DNA of 64,000 nucleotides from Panicum virgatum (Eukaryota; Streptophyta; Magnoliopsida; Poales; Poaceae). Below, piece by piece: positions 37,773 to 47,445 of the stretch. Both the position numbers and the translations under genes were made by a program. The stretch is from positions 749,001 to 813,000 of the forward strand of contig NC_053148.1 of the NCBI RefSeq assembly GCF_016808335.1, read 5' to 3'. The stretch's first letter is position 1. Each line of letters starts with the position of its first letter. Below the pieces are notes generated by a model. That model ran no database searches and had not been told where the DNA came from. It saw only the letters and a program-made list of their open reading frames with translations.

Positions 37773-39353
37773 TGTAAGGATCACCGGGGTGTCCGACCCT
37801 AGAGGGGGAGGGGGTGAATAGGGTCGCTAATCGTTTTTCTATCCTAGGGCTCAATCTAATTGCATAAGATAAACCTAACACGTCCTACACATGCTAGTTA
37901 TGACTAAGGTTTATCTATGCTACCCTCTACTTACCCCAAAAGACTTGCAACCTATAGTCAATCCTAATCAAACTAACTAGGAAAGTAAAGGTAAGCAAGA
38001 AAGAGTAAATGCGGAAACGTAAAGCGGTAAGTAAAGCGGTAAGGGAGAGGATATGCAAACTCCCGTGAAGACACCAAGACACACGATTTAACGTGGTTCG
38101 GTTAGGACACCAAAGTCCCTCCCTACGTCCACGGCCACTTGCTCACAAAGAACAAGTGTGATACCGAGTCTCTTCGCTTGATCACCGTCTTGCCATGCCT
38201 CCAAGGCTCCCGACAAGCAAAGGCTAAGTGACACCAAGTCACAAAGACGAGGTCACCGCCACCGTCTATCTCGAAGCGTCACCACGGCACCGTCTTCACT
38301 ATCTTGGAGCTTTAACACCAAGTAGGGGCCTCCTTCCCCGCACAAAGTGTCGTTGCCACTCCACACCAAGTCGGAGGGTCACACGACGAGTACAAGTGTT
38401 TGCTTGCCGCAGCAAGACTTCTCTCAAGGGAGCTCTCGCAAGAACTAATCCCTAATCAAGCACTAAGCACTCTAACAAGTGTGCTTAAGCCTATATGATG
38501 TACAATGAAGCTCTATGGTGGTTGGAGATGATCTTTAGCTCTAGTATACTTCTTTGAACTCCAGCACCCTCAAATGGTGCGGTCTTGGGGGTATATATAG
38601 GCAGCACAAGCAAATATAGCCGTTTGGAGAAAAGCTGCCAGAAATGTGCTTAACACCGGTTAATCCGATGCTCCCCAAATCGCCATCGTCGGTTTAACCG
38701 GTGATACTAAACTGCCCACTGAAAACTAGCCGTTACGTGTATGGGCAATCAACCGACGCAATCGACCGGTGTATGTAATGTTAGCGTCGGTTTAACCGGT
38801 GAGTGCAACTGTCCTCTGATCCTTGAAAAACAAACTCTCTGGACAACTGCACCGACGCCATTAACCGGTGCATCATCGGTTCATCCGATGTATGCATTTT
38901 TCTTGGTCTGCTTCTGCCATTGCACCGACGTATTCAAACTTCCTATCGTCGGTTCATCCGGTGCCAAACCCTAGCCCGCAGGACATCTCTGTCATTGCAC
39001 CGATGGGTATATTTTGCCTTACGTCGGTTTAACCGGTGATACTAAAACTTCCCAGACGTGCTCAAGTCAATGCACCGACGTGTGTAATTTGCTTGGCGTC
39101 GGTTCAACCGGTGACTTGATTTCTTTTAGGTTTCAGGGCGCTGCCCTGAGACCCGCGAGGGGCGGCTCCCCCTCGACCCCCGTCCGCTAACCGGGTAGCG
39201 GAACCCCCGTAGGGGCGGCCCTTCGGGCCTAGCTTCGCCTCTCTTCTCTTTGTCATCCCTTGAACCTAAAAGCCTGAGTATATCATCTAAGCAAACACAT
39301 TAGTTCAAGTGTTGCGTGTGTCATCAATCGCCAAAACATTATATTGAAATATG
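37773..39353 (-). mobile_element. Solo LTR (Sirevirus-type) inside gypsy gag
   Basis: The right part on the minus strand ends GATCCTTACA, like the LTRs at 297-1969 and 58831-60454, and the interior has a TATATATA promoter box (about 38590-38600) and an ACCGGT/CCGACG array. GCATG is repeated at 37768-37772 and 39354-39358, and gag reading resumes in frame across the two copies. The other terminus does not show the usual TG (it reads CATATTTCAATATAATG), so six or so terminal bases may be lost. No internal Copia sequence remains. Confidence 0.83.
38650..39120. repeat. ACCGGT/CGTCGG palindromic array in the second solo LTR
   Basis: About ten copies of the CACCGACG ... CGTCGGTTTAACCGGTG type alternate in orientation, followed at 39125-39235 by a denser GC-rich hairpin cluster absent from the other Sirevirus LTRs here. 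Confidence 0.85.
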
Positions 39354-40120
39354 GCATGAGAGGCCATTTTCGCTACAGCATGGCCATCAACTCGGCCAGA
39401 TTCGACGGGGGTGGCGGTGGTTGCTGAGATCCACTGCCAGTTTCACAACCGAAGCCATCAGGCGTTCCGCGTGTATGACCAACCATCTGTAATTATGGAA
39501 GACATCCATTAGATACATATTTCTCGCTTCCAAAATCAATGGTACGTGCAATGATCATACATTGGATAGAACAACATCAGCAAAAATGTATCTAGATGCG
39601 GTGTAGCACAATATGCACAATACATAACTGTGCAACCCACAAAACTCAGAACAGGCTAGCTGTTAGATAGCTTTATGCTCCATCGTATTGATACTCAATG
39701 CTAAGAGCAAAGGGTAAAGAAAATAATCTAGCAAATCACTCTTCATCGCTATGTGCTATGCTGCTAAACAACAAAGATCATAGAAGGGCTTGGTCTAAAA
39801 TTTAGTCTCACAGATTCAATATGTTAAATTTGATGAGCACACATGTCACAAAAATTTGCAACATCTTGTATTCATCAAACAGCGTGAACATGCACAAATG
39901 AAGAGATTTGGTAAGTAGGAAGATCCTGATTTCCAAACTGGTAGTCGCTACTTATATTACATTCAAAGCAGCATATTTCTTACAACCTAACATCACTCAA
40001 CCTTACCACATATTATACAACAAGTGGTACTCCTCCCTAGGGTTATCTTACAACATCTCTTTCCTATGTACAAGCTACAACAAGATAAAACACGAACTTT
40101 CTAGGACTAGTCTAAGACGC

Positions 40121-41023
40121 TTAGAAGTCGTCGAGGTTGCCCACAGAAGAGGCACTGCCGGAAGAAGAGTCATCCGGCTGAGGGTTAGGCTCAGCAAGTG
40201 CGTGCTCTGAATCTAAGTCAGATACTCCCTCAATCTCCTCTGGGTCCTCCTCTGCTGCTGCAGGCTCAGCTGGGGCATCTAGTTGCTCCTGGAGCATACC
40301 AACATGTGCTAAAGCATCAGCCCAATCTGCTTGAAGCTCATTCACCTGCCCCTGAAGAAAACCAATAACTATGTTGCGCTGCTCTATCTCAGCACCATGC
40401 CCCATAGCCTGATGCTCAAACTGTGCAATGGCCAGATCCCTCCCAGCAACGGCATCCTGAAGTCCCTGAATCTGAGTATCCTTCAAACGAAGGCCTCGCT
40501 GAAAACTCTGGGCCAAGTCTATCACCTGGTCCATGTGTCACTGCTGAAGTATCTGGTAGTGCGACTGAGCATTCATATATCTGACTACTGCCTCGATAGT
40601 CTCATCCGCTACATCTCCAATCAAGTGCCCAAAGTGTGTGACCCTGAACAGCCACTCTGCATTGCCAGCACTGACTGCTGGAAACAAACCAATAGGATAT
40701 GCTGCTACCTCCTCGGGATGGTGCTCACAAAAAGTGGTGATAGCGTTGAGAGCTGCTTTCTCAAACGCATCCACAAGACGGTACCCAATCACCTCGATCT
40801 CAATCGGTGGCCACTCCAAGGTGGGGTGCTGAGGAATGGTCATTTTAACTCTGTTCTTCTTAATTCCATCCTCCGAAAACTGGCGTCCCGTGTACTGGGG
40901 TGGATCTGGGTAGTGGAAGATACGAAGTGAATCCCAAAGAATCCTCGGAAAACCCTCCCAGTACAGACAGTCGGTATGAGCATTTCCCTCCTCATCCCAA
41001 AAGACCTGGGAACAAGTCGCCAT
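40121..41023 (-). pseudogene. Extra upstream ORF (ORF0) of the gypsy element
   Basis: From the ATG at 41023 (MATCSQVFWDEEGN) a frame of about 300 codons runs to 40121, with one in-frame TGA at 40540-40538. The N-terminal half has CLYWEGFPRILWDSLRIFHYPDPPQY and DAFEKAALNAITTFCEHHPEEV. The C-terminal half is a predicted coiled coil (DQVIDLAQSFQ..., Gln-rich heptads) with an acidic, Ser-rich end. It lies between the PBS and gag. I recall similar unannotated proteins from grass Tekay-like elements; the function is unknown. The ATG is preceded by GATTCAG, and the gag ATG by ATTACAG, both of which could be splice acceptors. Confidence 0.7.
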
Positions 41024-41083
41024 CTGAATCAAAAAGGATTCAAACGTGAGTAATGTGATCAACTCAAGACTTCTCAAATAAAG

Positions 41084-42280
41084 CTTTAAGAAGACTGCGG
41101 AAAAACAACTATGATTCTAAATCAAAAGATGATATGGTTCCATACTCAAAGAATAATAAACCACAATCGGTACTGGTTCATCATTTGAGATTCTAAGGAA
41201 TGAACAGATCCTTACAACAACAAGATGGGGTTTAGGAGGAAGGCATAACTCGAAACCATATTTTTCATCCAAGGAAACCTAAGCATTTTAACAAGCATGC
41301 TACTAAAATCAGAGTTTCACTCACTCATGTTTTAAGCACACTAACACTTATCTTATAAGGATTCATACTAGAAATTCCTTAACAAGCTCATGTAGCAACT
41401 TCAACTATTATGAACCAATCAAACATCAACCAAATATGCATGCACGTCCTGACCGACCTCACAAGATAAACAATTGCCAACTATGGTTGGGCTTACGTGG
41501 TTAGCACGGTGGTATACATAAATACGGCTCTCCCTATATAGCTAGTCGATACATTCTAACCGTTCTTATCTTATCGAATCGCGGTTAGCATACCTGCAAA
41601 AGATTGACAGAACATAAATATATATACCCAATGAACCTTTCATGCCAGCACTCATGAAAGCGTTCCCAAACATTACCGCTTACTATAGAAGCGGCAGCCA
41701 TACAATTTCCGCCGTATGGCCAACGTTAACATACGCTACTCAGAGGCGTATTCACAAGTTCCTTTACTCCCAATATAGTCGACCGAGATCGATATATTGG
41801 CAGCAGCTCAAGTAGGCCACTGCTTGAGCGCAGCGTTCGGTTCGCATCGCCGACGGGAAGGCCAGACTCCCTCAGCTGACTGAGCACACTTTACTTCCAA
41901 TATAGTCAACTAATAGTCGGTGTATTGAAAGCACCTCAAGTAAGCCACTGCTTGAGGGCAGCGTTCGGCTCGCATCACCGACGGGAAGGTCAGACTCCCT
42001 CAGCTGACTGAGGATCCTTACCATCTTACCTCACGTAGGTGCGTCGTTACAAGAATTAAGAGTTGCTTGTGAGTATGGTTTGACAAGATGTAAAGTGCTG
42101 GAAGTCAGATAACATAAACCATACAGAAATAACCACCTAGTAATTCCCATAAATTCCCTAGGACTTTACGTTCTAAGCACAACTCTTAACGAATCCAACG
42201 TAGTTTTCCAAAATTCTTTATGGTTCCAATTTTATATGGAAAAATGGTTTTTAAGGTTCCAACACCTCTGATGTACGCTT
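41084..42280 (-). other. Untranslated leader of the gypsy element
   Basis: Between the PBS and ORF0, with no supported frame. It includes a tandem duplication: two units of about 122 bp with a period near 127 (41763-41884 and 41890-42011), each holding CAATATAGTC, GCCACTGCTTGAG, GCAGCGTTCGG and GACTCCCTCAGCTGACTGAG. Confidence 0.65.
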
Positions 42281-42295
42281 GCAGCTCTGATACCA
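42281..42295 (-). other. Primer binding site of the gypsy element (tRNA-iMet)
   Basis: The minus strand reads TGGTATCAGAGCTGC two bases after the 5' LTR ends, complementary to the 3' end of initiator tRNA-Met. Confidence 0.88.
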
Positions 42296-42297
42296 GC

Positions 42298-42598
42298 TGT
42301 GGCAGAACCGCCTAAATTATCCCGGCTCAAGTGCGTAAACCATCACCATAAAGGCAACATTAGCTTAAACGCACTTCAAACGGAACAATTTTTGGTCTGT
42401 CGGGTAACGTCCCGATACAACCACCGATTCTCGGATCGAACAAGCATACCCCGCACGAAGGCGAGTTCAGAGATATTACAACCACAATTTTACAACTCAG
42501 GCATAATAATGATTACAAACCAGTTAAACACATTATTACAAAGCCAACTTAAATAACAGTTATACAAGCTATGATTATAAGTTCAGAGTCTAAACAGC
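42298..42598 (-). repeat. 5' LTR of the gypsy element, PBS-proximal part
   Basis: Matches 29513-29813 of the 3' LTR with one or two differences. It is interrupted at 42598 by the Sirevirus. ACAGC at 42594-42598 is the left target duplication of that insertion. Confidence 0.93.
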
Positions 42599-43644
42599 TG
42601 AAAGGCCCTTGTTTGGTTTTGGTAATTGAGTGACAACTTAGGTGGACTAATAAGTGTTTATGTTGAGATACACAGGAAATTAGTCCACACAAAGACACTA
42701 GTATGAGCAACATGTGCCATGGTGGAGAAATGGCTAAGGGATTGATGCTATGCTCATATAGTGTGATCGAGGAGCTCATTGCATATGAGACATGACATGG
42801 AGTCATGTGACCAAAGTGGAGAAGATCAAGACAATGCTTGGCTTGATGGACCGGTTGCAATGGAGAAGGGCAAGTCAAGGCTTTGAAGCGAGGGACCGCG
42901 AGGCGGTGAAGCTTGGGCAAGATTTGGCGCCGATGGACCGAGGCAACGGTGAAGAGCGAGCAAGGTCAAGATCGATGGACCAAAGAGGTCATGTGATGAT
43001 ATGGAGTGGATCATATCATTTAAGAACGATCAAGCCAAGTGTTGACTCATGAAGATGATCAAAAGGCTTGATGGAGTTTGGTGCTTGTGTGGCATCAATA
43101 TTTGGAAAGATGAAATGGAATGCGCAAGGCAAAGGTATGACTTGTAGGGCATTTCATTTCACCGGTCAAAGGTTGTGTAGAGAAGTGCATGACCGGATTT
43201 AGGATAGATGGCCGTTCTATCAAGAGGGGCAAACTTGTTTGCATATCGGTCATCTAGTGCCACTTGAGCGATCTAACATTGCAATGTAGCTAGGATCGAG
43301 TGGCGTGGTGAGATCAAGTGAAAATCCTTTGAAAATGATTGTGAAATGCTAACACACATGCACATGGTGTTGTTCACGTGGTTGTGTTGGCACATTTGCA
43401 AAGGAGAAAGAGTTGGAGTTGTTGTTGATCAACATTGGGAAGTAAGAAAGGTTTTTCGGTGTTCTCCGGAAATTAGGTGGCTCTTGGAGTGGAATACTGC
43501 TTTGATCCATTGTGTTTTGGATCAAGTATTCAGTTGGGTTGTGTAGCCCTCTGAATTAGCTTTCCATAGAGTCCAAGATCACCTAATTTGGACATCGGAG
43601 CTAAGAGTTATGGCCGTTTTACCGAGGTACATTTCTGCTGGAAA

Positions 43645-44180
43645 TAGACCTGCGGACGGTCCGCCCTTGAGTGGCGGACGGTCCGCCGTTATCTCGGTTG
43701 AGCTCAAACAGAACCGTTTTTGGCTCTGTGGGTGGTCCAAAATGACCTGCGGACCGTCCGGTCCATGGGGGCGGACGGTCCGCCTTTAAAAGCTGAAACG
43801 GGCGCAGAAACTTGGTTGTTCTGTCTTGGGTGCCCAAAATGACATGCGGACCGTCCGGTCCTTGGGGGCGGACGGTCCGCCTCCTACTGAAATTTCTGGG
43901 ACAGAAACACTGCGGTTTCTGTGTGCGCTCACGTTTTGAACTGCGGACAGTCCGCCCCTGGGGAGCGGACAGTCCGCCGGTAACTTCCAGATTTAGTCAG
44001 AGACGTTTGCAAATCGGTTGGTTCGAAGTTTTGAACCGCGGACAGTCCGCCCCAGGGGCGCGGACAGTCCGCCCGGGGCTCTAACGGTCGACTCTGACAC
44101 ATAATCATTGCAGTTCTAGCCGTTGGTTTTAAATGGCGGACGGTCCGGTTTTTGTGAGGCGGACAGTCCGCGAAAACTCA
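43645..44180. repeat. GCGGACGGTCCGC palindromic array (5' LTR)
   Basis: At least twelve copies of GCGGAC-N-GTCCGC, each a 6-bp-arm inverted repeat around one base (G or A), mostly in pairs about 18-25 bp apart, upstream of the TATA box. The identical array recurs in the 3' LTR at 51714-52249, with further copies in the internal region at 48003-48216. Confidence 0.93.
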
Positions 44181-44225
44181 GTTTTCACGGGATTTGAGTG
44201 TAACGGCTAGTTTGGGGCCTCCCTC

Positions 44226-44233
44226 TATAAATA
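44226..44233 (+). promoter_or_regulatory. TATA box of the gag-only Sirevirus (5' LTR)
   Basis: TATAAATA within CTCTATAAATAGAG, about 50 bp downstream of the palindromic array. The same box lies at 52295-52302 in the 3' LTR. Confidence 0.75.
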
Positions 44234-45346
44234 GAGGGTGTGGCCGGCCATTTGAGTGGAGAGAGCACCTTGGGGACTTGGTGTCCATGTGTGAGAGTGC
44301 TTGAGAGCCCTCTACTCACTCTAACTTGATAGTAATCATCCGAACGAGTGAGAGAGCGATTCTAGTGCGATTGCTTTGAGAGATTGCATCGAGTGGCACT
44401 AGGTGATCGTGTTGCAAGCCGGTGTGCTTGTTACTCTTGGAGGTTGCCACCTCCTAGACGGCTTGGTGGCAAGAGACTCCGTTGAAGCCCGCAAGAAGTT
44501 TGTGCGGTGCTCCGGAGAAGAGTTTGTGAGGGGTATTGTGCTCACCCCGCGGGAGCCGCGAAGAGCAACTCTAGTTGAGCGAGACGTGAAGAGCAACAAG
44601 TGGTCCGGCCGGATCATGTGCTAGAGCTCGGTGTGAGCACTCCACGTGGGAGAGTGTGACTTGAGAGTCACCACTAGCAAGAGGATCGGCGGCAACCTTG
44701 GAGCTTGTCTCAACGGGGATTAGCTTGGTGGCAACCAAGTGAACCTCGGGATAAAAATCACCGTGTCAACTTTGTCTACTCTTCTCGGTGGTTTGCATTC
44801 TCCAAATCACAAGCATTGTATTTACATTCTTCTATATCTTGTGCTTGTGTAGTTGCTCTCTAGTGATTAGTTAGATTGTGTAGCTTGCTAATCATCATCT
44901 TGCTTGTGTAGCTAGAAGTAGAGATCCTAGTGTATCTAGTTAGCTTATGTAGCTTTATTAGTTGCTCTTGCTTAGATTGTGTAACTAAGCAAGTTGAGCT
45001 CTTGGATTTGGATTGTGTATCCTTGTCCTTGAGCATCTAGTGAGCTTAGGTTGGCTTTGTGCTTTTGCTCATTAGAATTGTGTAGGAGCTCCCGCGGTTT
45101 GTGAAGTACTAGTGCTTAGGCTTGTGTGTCTTGGCATTAGATTTATTAAGAGAGCTCTTACTAGCTTGGCACTCCATTTGCTTTGTGTAGGATCCTTTTT
45201 GGAGGTGCCTTAGAGTTATAGTTAGAGGGGTGTAGTCTTGGCTAAGCGAATAGTTTCAATTCCGCATAAGTTTCAGTTAGCCGGCGCAATTAGTTTTAGA
45301 AATGACTATTCACCCCCCCTCTAGTCCGCCATCTCGACCCTACAAG

Positions 45347-45360
45347 TGGTATCAGAGCCG
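45347..45360 (+). other. Primer binding site of the gag-only Sirevirus
   Basis: TGGTATCAGAGCCG, two bases after the 5' LTR; complementary to initiator tRNA-Met. Confidence 0.9.
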
Positions 45361-45396
45361 AGGTCTCTCATTTGTGGTCCTTACCGACCCGAGAGG

Positions 45397-47445
45397 ATGG
45401 CGACTTATGGGTTAGATGTTGAGTGTCCACACATTTTTGATGGCACACACTTTACACGGTGGAAAACTTGGATGATATGCAATTTTGAATTTATTTGCCC
45501 TCAAATGTGGTGGATGGTGGATGTAGGATTTTCTCATGTGTTAGATGAAGGAAATCTAACTCCAACACAAGAGAAATGCCTAGATCTAGATATCCAAGCT
45601 ACTAACATTTTATTTAGATCTTTGCATAATTGTATACTTGATGAGATCATGGATATGAAAACCGCACACGAGATTTGGAGTTATCTCAATAAGAAATATG
45701 GGGCGGCCTCCAATGATGATGATGATTTTAAGGCCAAGGAAGAAGTGCATAAGGATGGTGAGCATATTCACGACATGGTACTTGTGGAAGATTGCTCCAC
45801 CTCATGGTCAAGTGATGATGATGATGATGATAATGATCTAACTACAACAAGCTCACTTGATATAATTGATGGTGATAATTCAAGTGTTGCAAATGATGAT
45901 CCTATTCCAAGCACACTTGTTAATAAAGGTGGTTCATGCATGGATGATATTTATACTTCAAGCTCATCTCCATCATCACATTGCTTCATGTCACAAGGTG
46001 ACACAAATGTATCAAATTGCAATATGATTGATCCTAATTCATATGATGAGCTCTTGAATAGATATGCTAGCATGACTAAATTATTTGAGGAAGTGTTAGC
46101 CAAAACAATCAAATTTGAAAAAGAAAACTCTTTTCTCAAAGACACATGTGAACAACAAAAGCATCTACTTTATGTCATAAGTTGTTCACATGAGGAGCTA
46201 AAATTGACTCATGAGGAGCTTAGTGTTGCTCATGAAAATTTGGTACTAGATCATGCTTTACTCACTAGCAAGCTTTCTAATAAAGAAATTAAAACTAGTG
46301 AGAGCTCATCACATGGGTCAAAGGATCAATTGCAAAATGTTGCTAACCCTTGTGATGTAGGCAAAAAACATGTATCCACCTCATGTGATGATTTATTGTC
46401 TATGCCATGTACTTCACATATAGATGCTTGTTCTTCTTTTACTATGCAATATGAGACTAACCTTGTAGAAGAAAATAAAGAGCTCCAAAGTCAAGTGAAG
46501 TATTTGAGCAACAAGATAGAGAGATGGACAAAATCAAAAGTCACCCTTGAAAGCATAATCAAAAATCAAAGAAGCTTCGGTGACATGAGTGGCATTGGTT
46601 CCATCGAGAGCAAAGGCAAAGGCAAGAAATGGAGCAAAAATAAATATAATAGAAAGATGAAGAAGCAAGAAGAAATGAAGCTATCTCATTTCATGTGCTT
46701 TCAATGCCATGAGATGGGACATCTTGCAAATGGTTGCCCCAACAAAGAAAAGCTAAAGTTGAAGAAGGAAGAAGAGAAGCTTAAACATATCAAATGCTTC
46801 AAGTGCCGCACTTGGGGTCACCTCACCTCAATGTGCCCAACCAAGCAATTGGTGAAGCAACAAGAACCTCAACCAAAACCACAAGTTGAGCAAGAGAAGG
46901 TACCCCAACCTCAAGTCAAGATCAACCATGATGATCAAGTTGATGACTTGAAGATGATGAAAAAGAGAACAAGAAGGGGTGGCAAGGCAAGAACAAGGCA
47001 TCCAACTCACATTCAAGATGCCAAGAAGTTGAGCAAGAACAAGATTCAAGAGAAGAATCCACATGCTCACATCAAGTGCCATAGTTGTGCAATATTGGGT
47101 CACCTAGCTTCGGGTTGCCCAAACAAGTTTGAGAAGAAGGCTCAAGCAAACAATGAGAAGCAAGGCAATGAGAATCATCAAATGAGTAAGGAAGAAAAGG
47201 CTCAACAAAAGAGAAGATGCTACTTATGCCGGGAAAGGGGACACATGGCTTATTCATGTCCTTTAGGTAACAATTCTAAGCCTATTTCAATTGATGCAAA
47301 TATTATGCTTAGAAAGGATGGTAATGGTACCTCATTTGTTAGTATTGCAAAACATCCCGCTATTCATACTAAGGCATTGCCAAAGTATGTTGCTCCTAAC
47401 TTGAGAGGACCCAACCTAGTTTGGGTACCATCAAAACGTGGATGA
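45397..47445 (+). CDS. gag: Intact Sirevirus-type gag with four zinc knuckles
   Basis: I chose the ATG at 45397 (MATYGLDVECPHIFDGTHFTRW) because the frame upstream overlaps the PBS and has no ATG; this gives 682 residues. The N-terminal part matches the Copia gag domain (YFDGTxFxxWK-like start, then LDEIMDMKTAHEIWSYLNKKYG). It is followed by acidic Asp/Ser runs and a long coiled coil (EELKLTHEELSVAHENL). Four CX2CX4HX4C knuckles lie in the C-terminal third: CFQCHEMGHLANGC (near 46697), CFKCRTWGHLTSMC (near 46795), CHSCAILGHLASGC (near 47080) and CYLCRERGHMAYSC (near 47219). The end GPNLVWVPSKRG parallels GPKLVWVPKTQK in the neighbour Sirevirus. No stop interrupts it. Gag packages element RNA in cytoplasmic particles. 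Confidence 0.92.
   Translation: MATYGLDVECPHIFDGTHFTRWKTWMICNFEFICPQMWWMVDVGFSHVLDEGNLTPTQEKCLDLDIQATNILFRSLHNCILDEIMDMKTAHEIWSYLNKKYGAASNDDDDFKAKEEVHKDGEHIHDMVLVEDCSTSWSSDDDDDDNDLTTTSSLDIIDGDNSSVANDDPIPSTLVNKGGSCMDDIYTSSSSPSSHCFMSQGDTNVSNCNMIDPNSYDELLNRYASMTKLFEEVLAKTIKFEKENSFLKDTCEQQKHLLYVISCSHEELKLTHEELSVAHENLVLDHALLTSKLSNKEIKTSESSSHGSKDQLQNVANPCDVGKKHVSTSCDDLLSMPCTSHIDACSSFTMQYETNLVEENKELQSQVKYLSNKIERWTKSKVTLESIIKNQRSFGDMSGIGSIESKGKGKKWSKNKYNRKMKKQEEMKLSHFMCFQCHEMGHLANGCPNKEKLKLKKEEEKLKHIKCFKCRTWGHLTSMCPTKQLVKQQEPQPKPQVEQEKVPQPQVKINHDDQVDDLKMMKKRTRRGGKARTRHPTHIQDAKKLSKNKIQEKNPHAHIKCHSCAILGHLASGCPNKFEKKAQANNEKQGNENHQMSKEEKAQQKRRCYLCRERGHMAYSCPLGNNSKPISIDANIMLRKDGNGTSFVSIAKHPAIHTKALPKYVAPNLRGPNLVWVPSKRG

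Larger units (their letters stand above)
36161..39486 (-). pseudogene. gag: gypsy gag-protease, broken by a stop, a solo LTR and a frameshift
   Basis: The start ATG is at 39486. A Pro-rich N-terminus leads to NLAELMAML, followed by an in-frame TAG (39375-39373). A solo LTR then interrupts the frame at 39353-37773; the frame resumes at 37772 and runs to 36161. Features of the main part: gag core (FSKADDPLDADAWL, RIWWDNYC, RFRRGLNTKLK), a Gln/Pro-rich linker, the zinc knuckle CFNCGSASHFAKNC and an aspartic protease with LFDSGATHSFIS. The frame ends early at a stop near 36161 because one base is missing relative to the pol frame near 36170. Family members usually have one continuous gag-pol frame. 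Confidence 0.88.
42599..45344 (+). repeat. 5' LTR of the gag-only Sirevirus
   Basis: TGAAAGGCCC to CGACCCTACA, 2,746 bp. Differences from the 3' LTR were seen near 43240, 43855, 44945 and 45303. Confidence 0.95.

Noticed and set aside
43645..44180. CRISPR-like regular palindromic repeats
   Set aside because: Unit length and spacing vary, the sequence lies in an LTR duplicated exactly at 51714-52249, and the genome is a plant.
45346..45396. Upstream extension of the gag-only Sirevirus gag frame
   Set aside because: It begins with a non-ATG codon inside the primer binding site; the ATG at 45397 is the natural start.
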